A DNA stretch of 64,000 nt from Timema cristinae (Eukaryota > Arthropoda > Insecta > Phasmatodea > Timematidae), in the NCBI GenBank assembly GCA_039000515.1, contig JBCFYV010011164.1, positions 50,133,723 through 50,197,722 on the forward strand, given 5' to 3'. The notes under the pieces were generated by a model, which saw only the letters and a list, made by a program, of their open reading frames with translations, was not told the origin of the DNA and searched no databases. The position numbers were made by a program, and so were the translations under genes. Numbering within the stretch: the first letter of the stretch is position 1; every line of letters starts with the position of its first letter. Positions 22,262-33,038 of this stretch are shown piece by piece.

Positions 22262-23664
22262 ATGTTACATAATACATCTTATGGTCATGTTATTTATATT
22301 GGTGTTATTGGACAGAGTCGATAATTAAAGTAATACGACACGATACAAGAAAATTGTGAATTAGCCAATGCACTAAAACTATAGATTCACTTTGATAATA
22401 TTATGTAATATGTAAAATTTAATTCAGGGCTTTCACGCACTTGTAAAACCGGGAAAACACGGAATTTCGCAAAATATATTAAAAAATACTAGAATATTTG
22501 TTAATTTTTGACATTTAACTGAAAGTTTAAAACGGCAGGTCTTTGTATATACGACAAAGGAACTGAAGGATTAATCACACGGATCCAAACATGTCTTATT
22601 ACCTCTTAACAAGGGTTGTGTGAGAGAGAGAGAGAGAGATGTATTATTTCGTTACTCTTAAATAGTTACATAACTTCACACTAGTCAGTTGAAATGTTAT
22701 TAATCTTTTTCTGGAAGATCTCGAATACACAGGGAATCTGGTAGTTAAGGAAATAGGGGCAACCCTGAAATAATTCTGTTTATTTTGGAGAGTAGGCCCT
22801 TGAGGGGGACATAATATTTATTTGGAGAACATGTCTTCTTCAACAAATGGGGCTAAATCATTCCGGGGAAGTCTTATTTCGAGAACTATAGCCGAAAATC
22901 GGGGACGAATTGTCACCTTAACTTCAACTAGTGCTCCAATTGGAATATAGCCAGGGTTCCTCAAGGTCTGTCGCCTGGCTTCACTAATCACTCAGCCATG
23001 GGTATGAGAAAAAAAAAATCATTTATAACAACCGTGTTCGGGTGATAATAATTCCCCCAAGCCAGCTCAGCGGGCTAATAATGTTGTCTCGCCTTGTTTA
23101 ATTACAAGTCTGTAGAAGTTGGGAAAGGGGGAGGGGGGGTTATTGCCTGTTAAGTCGATTATCCGGTTAATCTCTCTCCCGCCTCTTGTTTGGGGGGGGA
23201 GTAGACCTACTTCTCCTCTGACCCCTCCCACGTGAAGGTGATGGTGTAGCAGTCGGGCCTCTGCACATGCGCGACTTTTAAACTAGGAACAAAATTAAAC
23301 ATTTACATGAATTAAGAGGAGCGTGTGCAATCTATGTACGCATGCGTGAACACAGATTATAATGAAACGAAAATAAAGATACATGCATGTCAGCCCAGTG
23401 ACTTGCCCAAGATCCCACATAATTTTAATAAAAACTTAATATCATATGAAAGTGAACTAAAATATAGAGCACAAAAGATTTGATGAACACATTTTAAGAC
23501 TAGTATTTCGACTTTATAATCACAGAGTACAACTTTTTGCACATTAAACGTACATTTAAAATTTCCAATTAAAAAGAGCACAGAAAATTGTTTCGATACA
23601 TTATATACTAGGCCGTAGCCAGATCAAATGTTAAATGTTAATACCTTAAAATTTTAGGAAAAAT
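22262..23664. other. Unassigned, with (GA)n and a GC-richer patch
   Basis: A (GA)n run lies at 22622-22639. From 23030 to 23300 G- and C-rich blocks alternate, and palindromes such as ACGCATGCGT (23339) occur. It may be promoter-like but has no associated exon. The rest is AT-rich. Confidence 0.35.
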
Positions 23665-23715
23665 TCTTTTTTTCTTAGCACCGCGTCCTACCCACTCGGG
23701 TTACACGCCAGAAAA
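23665..23715 (-). repeat. Isolated SINE 3' tail
   Basis: TTAGCACCGCGTCCTACCCA followed by CTCGGGTTACACGCC is the reverse complement of the shared SINE-A/SINE-B 3' domain, without any head. Confidence 0.65.
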
Positions 23716-24350
23716 CATTCGTAAATAATTAAAAGTAAGGAGCATTTATTTAAGATATAAGACTGATACTAAATAGGTTAGATTTATTATAGTAAATCGA
23801 CAAGAAATATGAAAAGTAGAAAGAATAATATAATAAATTTGAAATTTTTAGTAGATCCAGGAGAAAGGAATAGCTAAAATGACATAAAACGTATTAATCA
23901 CATTATATACAAAGACATAGTATATTAAACAATAAGGGAAAACTTTTTATTAGAACTATGAAAAAAATTAAACTAGAAAATGATGTAACACAAAAATGAA
24001 GATCATGATATTTTAAAATGATTTTATTGGATCGTATTAGTGGAGTTACCAAGTAAAACCTACGGTTCACTTTTTGATACATGAAATTTGGCACATTGGT
24101 AAAGTTTTTTTATTATGAATAAAATATGATTCATTAACACTGAAAAGTTATTTTACATCCGCCATCTTGAAAAATGACGCCCGAAAAGGTTTTTTTTTTT
24201 TGCGATTATCTCGCAAACTGCTCGTTTTATAAAAGTATTTGATATAATACATAATAAAGAGGAGAACTTTGTCTACCAAACATGTTCTAATAGTTTCCCT
24301 TATAATCCCAACAGTGTTTGCTCAATCTTGCCGTAAAAATGTGTTCCTTT

Positions 24351-24590
24351 TCACTTTCTTCTGTACAAACTTGTAATACGTCTCTTTTCTCTTCTGTTTG
24401 ACATTCTAATGTGAATTGTACAAACCATGAAAGTAGTATCTCGTATGAATCTCCGTAAGACGTATATGAAAGAGAAGATAACCACTGAGATGAGTGTGAT
24501 ACAGCACAGCACGGCAGCTAGGTTGTACACTCGGTAACTGCCTTCTAGTGTTTCTTCTTTCTCAATACCATTGTGTGTGTGGGTACACAT
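24351..24590 (-). CDS. Hypothetical 79-codon frame with a membrane segment
   Basis: The frame ends at a stop at 24351. Codon choice and composition look more protein-like than most small frames here. After a short charged N-terminus it has a clear hydrophobic stretch (LAAVLCCITLISVVIFSFIY) followed by a basic patch, and it ends in a basic tail (NRREKRR). This is the layout of a single-pass membrane protein or the end of one. It might be a last exon or the remnant of an envelope-like or other element protein. I do not recognise the family and see no acceptor site that settles its start. The upstream SINE-A (24600) would interrupt any longer frame. Confidence 0.25.
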   Translation of the reverse strand: MCTHTHNGIEKEETLEGSYRVYNLAAVLCCITLISVVIFSFIYVLRRFIRDTTFMVCTIHIRMSNRREKRRITSLYRRK

Positions 24591-24599
24591 ATCAACACG

Positions 24600-24800
24600 T
24601 CACACTCATGCTGGACTAGGCTGTTAATGACCGGAAGATTGAGGTTTGAATCCCGTTGGATTTACTGAGGGTGGGTTTCCCTAAACAGTTATCCACGCAA
24701 ATGCGGGCGCACGTCTTATTAATTCAACTTTCATCCCTAACTCATTAGCGTATTTTGTAATGAATACAACCTGAACAGATAGTTAGACACGGTGCTAAAA
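24600..24800 (+). repeat. SINE-A copy
   Basis: Plus-strand order: tRNA-like head with B box GAGGTTTGAATCCCG, ACTGAGGGTGGGTTTCC, ATGCGGGCGCAC, AACTCATTAGCG, and the 3' tail with TAGACACGGTGCTAAAA and an A/T tail. Nearly full length. Confidence 0.8.
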
Positions 24801-24959
24801 AATATATATATATTTTGCACTCCGGGCGCTCGAACCGAATCTTTAATCATCCTGCAAGAACCTGTTAATCTTATCTCAGCCTTGTAGTAATATTTTACTG
24901 CCTCAACCAGGTACGTGCCTAGGATCCAATTTCGAGGAACATAGCCTAGATATTTGGAC

Positions 24960-25120
24960 AAGCGGCCTAGACATCAAGCATGTCTAGCCTGGTTTGCCGA
25001 TGCCAGAAAGGCTCTGAAATAGGTTTAGTATCCTTAGGGGTGGTTTTCAATTCCCCACTCTGTCTTCACATAATGCGGGTTAATTTCCTATAAAACTACC
25101 CTCATCCTCACCACATCGAT
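24960..25120 (+). repeat. SINE-A fragment
   Basis: The cassettes GGGGTGGTTTTCAATTCCCC, ATAATGCGGGTTAATTTCC and CCTCATCCTCACCAC match the SINE-A middle. The B box is worn and the tail absent. Confidence 0.5.
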
Positions 25121-25299
25121 CAAGTTGTTAAATTACATTTTTGTTAAAATAAAAACCTAAAAATTGCTAATTAAGATATAGATTTTGATTCATTTGAGGA
25201 AATTTTTGCAAACTGTTGTTTTATTGTATCTGTTTATTTTTGGATTAAGTGGCGATGGATAATCTCCCTATCCCCAATAAACAACATTTCCAATTCAAT

Positions 25300-26182
25300 C
25301 CTCCGTGGACTGAATCGTTGGGATCTTTCCGACGGTCGGCTCGGCTCGGCTCTTTGTACTGAGAGAGGGAGAGAGATGCGCGCGCAGCCTGCTAGGCTCA
25401 CCCGTTGGACCGGCCGGCGGACTCTGCTAACCCCAGCTTTAGTGCGAGTCGGGCCATTGCGTGAGTCTGTTGTTTATACGATAACTTAAGTTCGCACGCC
25501 TCTCTTGCGCGTATGTCACTTTATTAACTGGCGGCTATTTATTATAGTAACGCGAAGTGGTCATTCGTATGGTAGGAATACGAAAACACGCTAAAATTGC
25601 TTATCTATGTTCGTGCATTTGTTCAAACGAGACAAAATAAACGAGTGCTTAGGGAGAAAATCAATACATTGACGTATTTTTCTTTATGCCTCGCTGAAAC
25701 TCTGAGCGCTGATGTTTCTCCCCCTCATCTCACCGGACGAAACAAGTTGGAAACAAGGATTTTGCAACAGCCGCAGTGCGCTTGTGCACTGTTGTGAACG
25801 GAGTGGACACACATTCTGTTGTATTCCTACACATGCAATAAGTAAACTATGAACCTGTCGTGTGAACTAAAAATGTGATGTGATCAAAGTGTGGTGGTTT
25901 ATTTTTAATTTTCGTGCGTGAGGGGGTGGGCTTCTTTCTGGCTACCTACCCCCGGTACCAACACCCCTCATCTCCTTCGCCCGTGTGGGTTTATGGTCGG
26001 GAGCGCATAAAAATATTTGGAAGGACGCGTCATCTTGTTTTCTTTTGTTGTGTGTTTTGTGTTAGTCTTCCCCCGCCATTCTGAGGCTGCAAGAGGGTGG
26101 CAAGGCTGGGGTGGGGGGTGGAGAGGACAGCTCCCCTGGGCTCAACAGCAACTTGCTCCCGCTACAAATGGTCAGGTAGGCC
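25300..26182 (+). promoter_or_regulatory. Candidate CpG-rich promoter and 5' exon
   Basis: This is the most GC- and CpG-rich interval of the window (for example CGGCTCGGCTCGGC at 25335, GCGCGCGCAG near 25379 and CCGGCCGGCGG at 25410). No transposon signature is seen. It ends at 26168 with ATGGTCAG followed by GTAGGCCT, so an ATG at 26168-26170 is followed after five bases by a good splice donor (CAG|GTAGGC, intron from 26176). A host gene transcribed rightward, with a short coding start in its first exon, would fit. No downstream exon was recognised, so the next exon would lie beyond an intron that I cannot delimit. The 66-codon frame at 25597-25797 would then be a uORF or chance. Confidence 0.35.
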
Positions 26183-26789
26183 TTTTGTAGGTTCATGGTT
26201 ACTCCATTTTTAAACGTTAATTTGCACGATTTTGGGTGTCAATTTTTTTAAATGTCTTTCTTCGAAAAATTGTAATAACCAAAACACAGTACCTAACGCT
26301 TATGTTATTAAGTGTAATAAACACGTGTAATTAATAAGACGTTAACTAATTATATTGATGAACTAAAACACGTCGTTTTTAAATTGTTTTTATTTTTAAT
26401 TATTTTTAAGCTGTTTATTGGCCTTCCCACTGCATTTTTGTTAGAATACTTTCTAAAGACATACAACTATTTGGAATGGTCCTTTACCCAGAAAATTTTC
26501 TTCAAATTCTAAAATATCAGAAGCGAGTGAAATCAATCTCAGGAGTGAAGTGTGTTCAAGGGAGTCAATCTCCCACAAACCAGTTTCCAACGTCACGTGC
26601 ATTATTCGCAATATTTATATTTATAGTTCAAAACTGTATGTATGTTATGGTTGTACTAGTCTCTAAAAAGAAGAGATCGTGAAAAAATATATCTTTAGAT
26701 TATGACGAATCTTGACGTTTTATGTAAAGGCGAACGTAAAAAAAGGATCTTAATTTATGCTCTCTCTCTGTCTGTCTGTCCCTGGCCAT
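26183..26789. other. AT-rich DNA with a (TCTG) run
   Basis: If 25300-26182 is an exon, this would be first-intron sequence. A pyrimidine run with TCTG repeats is at 26760-26781. The 68-codon frame at 26476-26682 has no recognisable feature. Confidence 0.3.
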
Positions 26790-27500
26790 GGATCTAAAAC
26801 GGTTTGATGGCTTTTGTTCAACCTGACATTTAGATTTGATAGGGCTATACCAGTTTTTTTTACTACCCTAGCCCTTCAACTAAGGGTAGTTTACTGATGA
26901 GTAAATTGTTTGGATTGAAAAAATTGGTCAACACTTTTGTTTAAAAGGCATCTAGGATTTGTTTGACATGACCAATAATAGCACTGTCTTATTGGTTTTT
27001 GGGCAAAAATTCGTTGAAGGGTACTTTACTAATGGAAAATATTTGAAAATTCTAAATGTTTCGAAAATAGCTCAAACGATTTTCTTCGAAATGTATATCT
27101 AGAAAAAGTGTGGTGTGACAAATAACGTTTTATTGTTTTTCGGGTAAAAACTCCTGTATGGTTAGCTATTACAGATGACTGATTTTCAAAAGCTGAAAAT
27201 ATTTTTAAAACTACCCAAATTATATTTTTTCAAATGAGTATTCGGTGGGGTTTGACATGACAAATAACCATGGTGTATACTTGGCTTTGGGAAAAAAATT
27301 CTATAAAGAGTAGTTTACTGATGAGTGATTTTTGAAAATGGCTAAAACGATTTTGCTTAACTTATATCTGGGGAGTGTTTGAACGTTGTAAATAGAGCTG
27401 TATACTGGTTTTTTTGGGTGGGGTTGGGGAGAAGGGGGTGATTCGACTATGGTTAGTTTTAGTTTACTGATGACTTTTCTTTTTAATTTGAATAGTTAGA
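26790..27500 (+). repeat. Diverged tandem repeat, ~143-bp period
   Basis: The cassette GGGTAGTTTACTGATGAGT recurs in worn form near 26880, 27018, 27160, 27305 and 27452, at spacings of about 138-147 bp. Between them come blocks resembling TTTGACATGACAAATAAC and ATTGGTTTTTGGGCAAAAA in constant order. The units are old and none is open throughout. Confidence 0.75.
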
Positions 27501-27587
27501 AAATGGCTTTGCTGATTGGTATTTGTTAAGTTGCTTGTATTATAAATAGTAGCACAGAATAAAACAAATATATATTAGTATTAGTTA

Positions 27588-28358
27588 TATTCCGTTCACG
27601 ATAGGTTTTTACCTGAATGACAGTTCGAAAATCATATGTTTAGGTTTTGGGTTGCCAACACTTGTAAAAGATCATAGTTTTGTTATAAATGTAAAGATAT
27701 TTAATTACCTTTTATATATTACATTTAAAATAACGTAAACTTAAGTTTTCTCATATTATTTCATTTTTTAAATTTCTTTTTATCCAACTCAAAACAATAT
27801 TTTAAACATAATTAAAAGTACTTATTTTTCGTTTTGGAACGTTACTGTTTTTGTGTAATATAGTGCACACCTCAATATCTTTTATTACAGGCATCGTATT
27901 TACTTGGAAAAGAGAAAATTGTTGTAATTTTTTTTACATACATTAAATGATTTTATAATTTTTTTTATCGTATTTTGAAATATTTAACTGAATAAAATAT
28001 TTTCATCAACTGCGTGTCTGCATCATTGTAAAAAACTTGTTTACCGTAATGTTCAATCATATGGTTTAGATTCGTCAGCCGCCATTTTGAAGCTATGTTC
28101 GTTAGAAGTTTTTGTGAAAGTGGTGTGAATATTTTTTTAAGGGGAATAAAACTATAAATAAACTGTGTGTCCGACCTCAAATAAATATATAAATAATATT
28201 GGCCTAAATTACTGTGGTAACTATCACATTAATATATTACCATCTGTTTTCATTCCAGTCATCCAAAGTGATAGATGTCAGCTGTTGGCGTAGTATATTA
28301 GGGATTACTTCTAATAACATTTCGAGCTGTCATCCAAGAAAACTTAGCTCGAGAATGT
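27588..28358 (+). mobile_element. MITE-like family M, copy M2
   Basis: It starts ATTCCGTTCACGATAGG and ends with CTCGAGAATGTCTTATAG, the inverted partner. The inverted repeats extend imperfectly over some 40 bases, with ACCTGAATGACAGTTCGAAA at the left. The body holds GCCGCCATTTTG at 28078-28089. A 71-codon frame on the minus strand is closed by a stop in M3, so it is not a conserved gene. Confidence 0.85.
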
Positions 28359-29386
28359 CTTATAGCTGACGGTTTTTGTATAATAAGATTTTTTTTTTTA
28401 ATAGTTCTAACGATTTTTTCTAAATTATTATTTTAGGACCATTTTACACACTATCATAAATAATTTAACTTTATATAAAATAAAACTATTAGAGAAAACG
28501 TGAATCTTTTGGAAATTAACCTTAAAGATTAAATTCAAAATGAAATATAGGAATAATTTTTCATGATAAATAAGAATACGTTTTTATTTTTACAAATAAC
28601 AAATAATTTTAGAATGCGTAGTTTACAAATACTTTATTTTTTAAATCTAAATTTTGTTAAATATATATTGAACAATTTGGTTTGAAATTTAAGTCTGATT
28701 ATTGTGATTAACAAGATGATGTGTTTAGTTTTATGAGGAAAACATTGAAGGTAGTTTACTCAAACTATTTTTAAAAATAATTTTCGAAGCCACACTATGA
28801 GAAAGTTTGTGTGATTGTCTCTAATCATTTACCTATTTTTAATACCTCTATCTCTCAGAAAATATTGATCTTTCTTAAGTTGAATTACTAATGAAGAACA
28901 TTTTAGATTATATTAAAGGGCAGAAAACTTGAGTAAAATGTCATTTTATTTATCTCGCCTGTCTTAGTTGCCACTATCTGTCAAAAGTGACAGTAACACT
29001 CCTTGGTGTATGAACCATGAAAGTAGATTTGTAACTTTTATAAAGATAAGGTTTTTCATATGGCACTCGGACTATATTTCACAAAATACTACTAGCCTGA
29101 ATGTTAATTTGAATATTTAATATCAAGCACATTTGTTTTGGTCAGCCCTCGATGGGTAGTTTGGGGCTCGAATACCGGCCTGTTATACTCTGAGCTGTTC
29201 TTGTTATTGACTCCCCATTCTCCAAGCAAATACGCCCCCCCTCCCCCTCGTGGAAAGGGTGACAACAAGTTTATTGAGCAGAATGATATTGATTTTCGAA
29301 CTATGTTTATTGAGAAGTATTGGTTTTAGAACGATGATTTTAAAACAAACAAGAACAAACTTGTGCTGAATTCAAATTTCAAAAAA
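28359..29386. other. AT-rich DNA with a worn SINE head
   Basis: Mostly A/T runs. At 29160-29185 TTTGGGGCTCGAATACCGG looks like a SINE B box on the plus strand, followed by a C-rich stretch at 29235-29255. No gene recognised. Confidence 0.35.
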
Positions 29387-29714
29387 ATTGTTCTTCATAA
29401 CTGAGTAAAGAAAATAGCAAGCATGCAGTCTAGTGGTTAGATTGTTCTTCATAACTGAGTAAAGAAAATAGCAAGCATGCAGTCTAGTGGTTAGATTGTT
29501 CTTCATAACTGAGTAAAGAAAATAGCAAGCATGCAGTCTAGTGGTTAGATTGTTCTTCATAACTGAGTAAAGAAAATAGCAAGCATGCAGTCTAGTGGTT
29601 AGATTGTTCTTCATAACTGAGTAAAGAAAATAGCAAGCATGCAGTCTAGTGGTTAGATTGTTCTTCATAACTGAGTAAAGAAAATAGCAAGCATGCAGTC
29701 TAGTGGTTAGATTG
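29387..29714. repeat. 54-bp tandem repeat, six copies
   Basis: The unit starting ATTGTTCTTCATAACTGAGT repeats with an exact 54-bp period (CTGAGTAAAG at 29401, 29455, 29509, 29563, 29617 and 29671). All copies appear identical, which indicates recent expansion. Each ends GTCTAGTGGTTAG, similar to a tRNA A box. Because 54 is 18 codons, the minus strand has a 118-codon open frame that only repeats an 18-residue unit; I do not treat it as a gene. Confidence 0.95.
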
Positions 29715-30440
29715 GTAGCCTCCATCAAGTAAACTATATAATCCAGGCCTAATCATTATAATACAGATTACCATTATTACATATTTAATCATATAAGTAA
29801 TTTATATATATTATATAAGTTTAATAGGCCTATATTTAAAATTAAATTTGTACATTATTAATAATTATATCATACTATTAAAATTAAAATATTTGTATTA
29901 ACTATAAGTTCCAATTAAACTTAGAGACTATATACATATAATTTTTATATTAATATAGATCAAGTATGTATTTAAATATATTTATCAATCGTATAAAATT
30001 AAATTAACGCGTGTATACACACACAACACACACACCTTGATTTTAGTGGAAATAATCCTTTGGAAGGCCTTTTTTCTTACCTGAATCCTCTAATGTACGA
30101 TATTCTACCAAAATTGAGGTAGGTGTCCTATATGTTAAAAATAACCTTAAACGTTTAGGTGTGCCATATATCTGTTGTGTCCCATTTATTAATTTGTATG
30201 TAATTAATGTATATCACCCGAACTTTACTACCCACGAGGAAAGCCCAAGGAGCCTGTTTGTTTACATTTTACATCTTCTTGGCGCTAGAAGGGCACAAAG
30301 CTATAAAATAATCAATGATGTTGGCAGCTAGAAACAAACTAGTTCTAAATTATAAAGTAATTAATATATTTATGCTTTTTAAATTTTGGATAAGTGTAGA
30401 GGGGTTACACAATTTTTAAAGAAAATTAAGGGGGCGCATA
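29715..30440. other. AT-rich DNA with (CA)n and half of a palindromic MITE
   Basis: A (CA)n-like run is at 30015-30036. At 30053-30085 TTTGGAAGGCCTTTTTTC followed by TTACC matches one arm of the palindromic element at 34618-34734. Nothing else is recognised. Confidence 0.4.
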
Positions 30441-30444
30441 GTGT

Positions 30445-30735
30445 AAGGTGTTTTACGGTGGTCTAGGGGTAAGGTGTCGGACTTCTGTGCTATGGGTCCG
30501 GTGTTCAATCCTCGGTCCCGGCACAGATTTATCTGATTGTCAACTCTTCCTTCACCTCTGACAAGACATCTTGTGAATGTGGGGAATGCCAGGCCTCCAC
30601 CGTGGTTCGGATCCCACGTTAAACTGTAGGTCCTCCATTTCATTTCACTATCACCCTACCATTACACATTAGCGTAAGTGCGTATAACCCGGACGGGTAG
30701 TAAGAAGCGGTAATAATAATAATAATAATAATAAG
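30445..30735 (+). repeat. SINE-B copy
   Basis: The order is ACGGTGGTCTAGGGG, GTGTTCAATCCTCGGTCCCG (B box), GGAATGCCAGGCCTCCACCG, ACATTAGCGTAAGTGCG, the shared 3' domain and (AAT)n up to about 30735. The region before the head is disturbed and I found no clear target duplication. A 75-codon frame on the minus strand lies within the SINE and is not a gene. Confidence 0.85.
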
Positions 30736-32429
30736 TCGGAAATGTTGGAAAGACATCACACAGGTGTTGAAAGAAGTCTACCAATCAATCATGAGCTATT
30801 CGTAAATTGTATTATGGTCATTATTTTAGTGCAGGCCTACATGGTGTTTGGTGATTCAATCGCAATTTGTTATCAAACGTAAATATAAGTTTATAAATGA
30901 CCCTTTATATTATTATCAATCTAAAAAAAATGTATAGATAATTTAACTAATTGCTTAAGAAAGTGCACACACATTCAAATGGATAGAGGCGGGGAAGCCC
31001 CTTTGTTTTAATTGATTTGTGTAAGCCATCTTCAGTTCGACATGCAAGAATTAAAAGCTGGACTCAGGCTCGTAAGGTACTTAAGTTGGGGTCTGTGCAA
31101 AGCGCGGACATATTCAAGTTCAGATGCGGAGAAACTTATTGTCTAGGAATAAGTTTTAAAAAAAGTGTGTGGTCTTGGGACCCCCCTCCGTCGTGTGTCT
31201 AGATAATATTTACAGTGGCCTTCCTCTAGATTTTTTTTTCAAATTAAACTCTTCTATAAGCTATTCATTTTAATCAATAATTAAATGCCTTTTTTTTATT
31301 TGAATTGGTCTTCCCCCGATAAGTTTTTGAAAATTGGATGACACTAGATGCTATTTGGAGTGTCCTTACCTTGACATTTTTTTGAAAATTAAATGTCTCT
31401 TGAGACTATTTAGAGTGATCTTATTCTTTCTAGATATAATTATGGTCACTCTATTACAAAATAATGTATCTATTAGCAAATTAAGGTAAGTTTAGTTTTA
31501 TTTTACCGAATCTTGACGTTTGTTTGATCCTCCAAGAAAAGCGGTCTGTTTCTACAGTAATAGAATGAGGAGGGCTGCTGTGTCAAAACTCATAAGTAAT
31601 ATTTTGAAACATAGTTTTTGTGCCGGTATTTTGATAAAAATAAAATGAAACAGACCCACTTCATCTTTAGTCAACCTATTAACAACAACAAAAAACCATT
31701 GACATTTCAATACTCTATTTTAAGAAAGTGTTTAGTAATTATCTTTGTGTTGGTGGAGAATTATATAGTTGACCTTAATAATTATTGACAATAATGGTGT
31801 GTGGAATAAATCCAGATCCAAACTATTATAAGGCAGGACAAAGGTCATAGTCATTTGCAGAAAACTTCACCACTCGTAAATTGATCATTATAATTATTAT
31901 TTTATTTGAGTTAGAACTACAATTATTATTTAAATATATAATTTAATGATTGAGTAATATTTCTGAGATCACCAATTATTTTTGTTTTATTCCAGGCATA
32001 ATTTGTGTCACCTCTCTTTCCCCCCCCCCACCCCCCTTTTCTTCTTCCCCAAAATAATTTTAACTATAGGTCTATTAAAAACTGTGTGAGCTTCCCACTA
32101 AACTAGCGTCCGTCACACCCCCTTTATTGCTTCCCTTTGTTCAGAATTGACCATACGCCACTGGGGCCGGGAGATACCCCCGTAGGTTAGTTTGTTTGGG
32201 CTACCGCAAATACTTTACCTATTCAATTCAAAAATGTATTTTTATTAAATTTTAATCAAAAGTTCCATTGAATAAATCCGAGGTGCCCGTAATACATAAT
32301 TTGTGAATATATGATTACATTAAATTTAAAACCATCCTGTTTGATGTTTTTAGTGTTGTTTATAAACACAAGTAAGATAATCTCTTAAGTGAACTACACA
32401 ACAAGTGGAAGAAGGATCCTTTTACACAC
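30736..32429. other. Unassigned, with a C tract
   Basis: A 61-codon plus-strand frame at 31017-31202 has mixed composition but no motif. The sequence CCCCCCCCCCCACCCCCC lies near 32018-32036. Weak ~90-bp repetition of TTTTTGAAAATT blocks occurs at 31310-31440. No gene is supported. Confidence 0.35.
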
Positions 32430-32433
32430 TTAA

Positions 32434-33034
32434 TGGGGGATGGAAGGGGACGCGAGAAAAACACTTTTTTTTGGGCCAAAATAAATAAAATATTGCTCCA
32501 GTACAAACGGAGCTTAATTTTCTTCACATGTTGATGTCAACAGTTGTTGAATATCTCTCATGCATTAGCATGAAGGCACTAGATGAGAAACTTTTTATAT
32601 GAAGAGAAGAAGCTATCATTAAATTCCAGAACACCCTTGACAGATATTAAAAAAATGTTGAGGTCACCGTGTGAAGAAAATTAAATTCTTTGTATATATT
32701 ACTGGGGCGATATTGTATCTACACTAGCCCCATGGCTTCTTTGGTGCTGACTGACAGCTCACAGCTGATAGTTAAAAGCTTATAAAAGTTACCAGACCAA
32801 ATTATGTATCCCTACGCCTAACCATATGATCTGCAAAAGCATGTGTTTAGCAGCTGTCACTCCTGAAGCTAAAAATTTAGGTATATACCTAAATGTTGAC
32901 TGTCAAAAGTCAGCTGTGAGCTGTCAGTTAGCACCAAAGAAGCCATGAGGCTACTGTATTTGACAAAAAAATAAAGTTTTGCCATAAAAACTGCAAAAAC
33001 ACTGGCTTTTTCTCGCATCTTCGTCCATCAAACC
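32434..33034. mobile_element. Foldback element F1, TTAA-flanked, carrying a nested element
   Basis: The arms are imperfect inverted repeats: GACGCGAGAAAAACAC near 32448 against the complement of TTTTTCTCGCATC near 33010, and AAAATAAATAAAATA against its counterpart near 32965. TTAA lies just outside both ends (32430-32433 and 33035-33038). It shares arm sequence with F2 at 52756-53139. Its centre is interrupted by a second palindromic element (32727-32951). No protein is encoded. Confidence 0.65.
32727..32951. mobile_element. Palindromic element nested in F1, TA-flanked
   Basis: The left arm GCCCCATGGCTTCTTTGGTG continues CTGACTGACAGCTCACAGCT. It is matched at the right by the complement of AGCTGTGAGCTGTCAG, TTAGCACC and AAAGAAGCCATGAGGC. 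TA dinucleotides flank both ends (32725-32726 and 32952-32953), as in Tc1/mariner-type insertion. It is a non-coding MITE. Confidence 0.7.
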
Positions 33035-33038
33035 TTAA

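Noticed and set aside
27965..28180. 71-codon frame inside M2
   Set aside because: Other copies of the same element carry stops in that frame, so it is not maintained.
29387..29714. CRISPR-like array
   Set aside because: The units are contiguous with no variable spacers, and the setting is eukaryotic.
29372..29728. 118-codon open frame made of an 18-residue repeat
   Set aside because: It exists only because the identical 54-bp DNA unit is a multiple of three. There is no conserved start or flanking coding sequence.
30416..30643. 75-codon minus-strand frame
   Set aside because: It lies inside SINE-B and is a fortuitous opening across its tRNA-like head and body.
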